From Paraspadella gotoi (lineage: Eukaryota > Chaetognatha), in NCBI GenBank assembly GCA_051294375.1, contig CM119263.1, positions 21,932,494 to 21,996,493 of the forward strand: a stretch of 64,000 bases of DNA, written 5' to 3'. The translations under genes and the position numbers were made by a program. The notes below the pieces were generated by a model that was not told the origin of the DNA, did no database searches, and worked only from the letters and a program-made list of their open reading frames with translations. Of the stretch, positions 61,467-64,000 are shown piece after piece. Each line of letters begins with the position of its first letter. Position 1 is the stretch's first letter.

Positions 61467-61624
61467 CACGTGATCGAAAATTGTACGTGACGTCACGCGT
61501 TTGTCTCAAAAGTTTTTTTTTCGCGCCAGACGACGACGAGAGAGACGGCGATGATTTGAAAGGAAGACGACGACGACGACGACGACGATACGGAAGAGGA
61601 TCGATTCACTTCCCGGTGACGTCA
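61467..61624. promoter_or_regulatory. Possible promoter with two CRE palindromes and an E-box
   Basis: CACGTG at 61467-61472, then TGACGTCA at 61488-61495 (in GTACGTGACGTCACGCGT) and again at 61617-61624. Both are full CREB/ATF palindromes. No start codon in a supported exon follows, so the regulated gene is unknown and may lie outside the window. Confidence 0.35.
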
Positions 61625-62470
61625 CTCAAAAACGTTTCTGAGAAAGTCAAAAATATAAGTGGCGCTTTTTGAAAAATAAACAAAACGCCAAAAACAGAAA
61701 TAGAACATAAAAAAAAAATGAAATCGTGTAAATAAAACAGGGTCGAAAGCGGGGAAACGAAAACGTGCGAAGTAGGGAAAAAATCCCTGGGGTTGCCGTT
61801 TTAAAGAAAATAGAAGAAATAACAAAGAGTTTTCTTGAAGTAACTCTTTATTTTTTTCTTCTTTTTGCGCCGCGTACGATCGCGAGAACATTTTTTGGTA
61901 TCGGATGCTTTTTTTTGTTTTTCGTTCAATCGAACCACCAACGACTCTTTTTTGTGTTCTGTAAGTTTAGATCACAATTCGTGATCATAATTTTTATCTC
62001 TCTCTCATTAATTTTTATTCTTTCTTTCTCTCTCTTCCTGTCTTTCTCTTCCTCTTTTTTCCCCGATTGGACTCGTCGAAAGTACAAATTTGTTTCTCTA
62101 CTTCACCAAAGTGAATTTTAAAAAAATTATTGATTAAAAAATTTGGATCTCTATTTGATACTCCACCATAGATTTCGCATTAATAAAGAGGATTATCGAT
62201 GCCAGTTGTAAAAAAAACAAATCACGCGCTTAAAAATGGAATCAAAAAGAAAGGAATGGAATTTGATAAGTTTAAACCGACACCGAACACATTCACTTTC
62301 CTTCATCTTTGCCTTTTTCACCGGATACTGCATTTATGCAGGTACAATTTAGTATCTAGATTTTATATTAGTTTCTTTTCTCTCTCTCTCTCTCTCTCTC
62401 TCCTCACTCTCGTCTCCTCTTGCTCTCTCTCCTCTCTCTCTTTCTCTCTCTCTCTCCTCTCTCCTCTTCT

Positions 62471-62523
<53 letters not shown>

Positions 62524-63664
62524 ACCCCTAAGAAACTCTAAACGAATTTTTGAGAACCCGTCTCTCTCTCTCTCTCTCTTTCACATCGAGATTCATTCAG
62601 TTTTGTTTGTATTTAATTATCAGAAGAAACAGGATTATGAACCGAAAAAAAAATTCCTCAGCCAAAAAGTCCTCTCGTTTTTCTTATTCCTGTTTTCTTA
62701 CTCATCTCATCCAATTTCTCCTTCTTGATTCTTGACCCTATTTCCTTTCAACAATATGATCCGTCTTTTCTTCCCATCCCACTCGTTTGGGGTTTTCTCT
62801 CTCTTTCAAAAATAGTTTTTTTCTTTCTTTCAAAGATTTTCTTTCTTTACTTCCATCTGATTGTAACTCTCTAACGCCTTTCCCACAAACGGCGCCTTAT
62901 TACTTTCATACATCGAGATCTTTTCTCCTCACATCTCATAACTCGATTCAAACTCCTACCCTTTTTTTGAACATTTTAAAGAACAATATCGTTGTTCTCT
63001 TCTTGATTTGATGAAAAACTCAAATAAACAATTTTTGACAGGTTTCAATTCCGTGAGACAGAAATGTTTTATGTTTAGGTTGAGAATTTTTTGAGTCCAA
63101 TTCAGGGCCAAAAAAAAAAAGTAAAAATTCAAAAGACAATAAATCATCGATTCTAAGTAGTAAGTTTTATATTAAATGACGAACGCAAAATTCCCATTGA
63201 GCGAGGACAGGGAAGCCGGAGTTCGTGACGAAGAACAACGCGGGATCAAACTTGAATCGAATTTTGGGTGGAGTTCGAAAAATGAAAAAAGTGTCAACTA
63301 TCGCGATGATAACTGACTGATACGACAACGAAAAAAAAAGTGATGGACATATCAGAAAGACAAGTGACCTTAAAAAAAAGGATGATTTAGAAATGTTGGT
63401 GAATGAATGAAATGAGCAGCAACGCCATAAAATGTTGTGTATTATCTCGAAATGTGGTTACAAAAAAAAGAATATCAGAGCGGTAATTGTAGTATGATTT
63501 CGTACCAGAGTGAAAATATTAAATCATGAGAAAAAAAATTGATGATGAACATGATTGTGATAATAAGGACCAAAAAAAATCTAAAATAGCTTTTTCCGTC
63601 TTTTTAGTTCTTGCACTCAAGTACGACTGAGCAAGAGGCTTAAATCCTAATTAAATCTTAAATC
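61625..63664. other. Intergenic, no gene seen
   Basis: Pyrimidine-rich sequence with interrupted TC tracts at 62379-62518 and 62560-62580. Nothing coding is recognised. Confidence 0.5.
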
Positions 63665-64000
63665 CTAGTAATACGCTGAAGAGACAGTAATTATTGTTAT
63701 GTGTTAGTGACAGAAACGTTCAATATAAGCAGTCCCTGAGCTGTAACACCGTGTTACAAGCTGGTTAAGCACCCCGTCCCTCTTAACTGCCAGGCGACCA
63801 CCGGGCGAAAACCCTGGACCTTTGGGTTGGGAAACGAATGACTTGCCTCCGGCACCAATGGCTGCTGATGAACGGTTGGAGGATTTTTAGTCCATCATAC
63901 ATCCCCCCGTCCCGTAGGGAGAAGTCTGTTGCGTCCCTTCAGTAAATTGTTATTGTTGGTGGAAAGTTGAGGCATGTCGCCTGATGTGTTGTTGGCGGAA
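63665..64000 (-). repeat. Interspersed repeat family B, copy 4, cut by the window end
   Basis: Inverted copy. It carries TAACACCGTGTTA, CCGTCCCTCTTAACTGCC, CACCAATGGCTGCTGATGAA and CGTAGGGAGAAGTCTGTTGC. It has both the upstream and the core parts seen at 36050-36425. Confidence 0.85.

Noticed and set aside
62199-62345. Lys-rich open frame starting MPVVKKTNHALKNG
   Set aside because: AT-rich sequence running into a TC tract, with no homology or supported splicing.

Overview
The window is nuclear DNA from an animal, most likely an invertebrate and possibly an arthropod or other ecdysozoan. The reasons are short exons with GT-AG introns and phase-consistent joins, a metazoan phospholipase C, a DEG/ENaC channel, a Penelope-like retroelement and a eukaryotic tRNA gene. 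I cannot name the species. The sequence is AT-rich with GC-richer exons. It is loaded with (GA)n/(TC)n microsatellites and non-autonomous inverted-repeat elements, and it has three 10-N assembly gaps (10874, 46807, 47151).

Layout. (1) 0.37-20.6 kb, plus strand: a PLC-delta-like gene of about 17 exons (PH, EF hands, X box, linker, Y box, C2). Its exon lengths sum to an intact frame of about 1021 codons. An intronless DEG/ENaC sodium-channel gene (6401-7588, plus) lies inside its sixth intron. (2) 23.7-49.35 kb, plus strand: about 20 phase-compatible exons, roughly 1048 codons, encoding a large charged coiled-coil protein that I do not recognise. (3) 54.75-50.57 kb, minus strand: an eight-exon gene for a type I membrane protein with a signal peptide, Cys-containing ectodomain, Ser/Thr/Pro stalk and one TM helix. 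Its cytoplasmic tail is built from serial small exons that repeat an E-x-D-L-T motif. (4) 57.7-59.8 kb, plus strand: a five-exon HAD-family phosphatase. A tRNA-Gly(UCC) gene with several decayed copies lies in an intron of gene 2 at 46.4-47.3 kb.

The mobile fraction includes a decayed Penelope-like element with about 98 bp inverted flanks (39.46-40.91 kb), a TTAA-flanked element (42.17-43.06 kb), a 32 bp TIR element that carries two copies of another repeat (35.70-37.19 kb), and a MITE pair sharing an ATCTCGCCAGAC terminus (16.8 and 37.25 kb). Further members are a 52 bp TIR element (31.43-32.19 kb), AT-rich foldbacks, and three short interspersed families, two of them tRNA-like.

The genes show no obvious shared pathway. 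PLC-delta hydrolyses PIP2, the nested channel conducts Na+, gene 2 may be structural, gene 3 is a cell-surface protein and gene 4 is a soluble phosphatase. The most unusual signals are an array of decayed copies of one PLC exon end with its 5' splice site, the nested intronless channel, the serial exons of the gene 3 tail, and simple repeats that repeatedly abut splice sites. Exon joins were made by hand from frame, splice signal and phase and have not been tested with transcripts.
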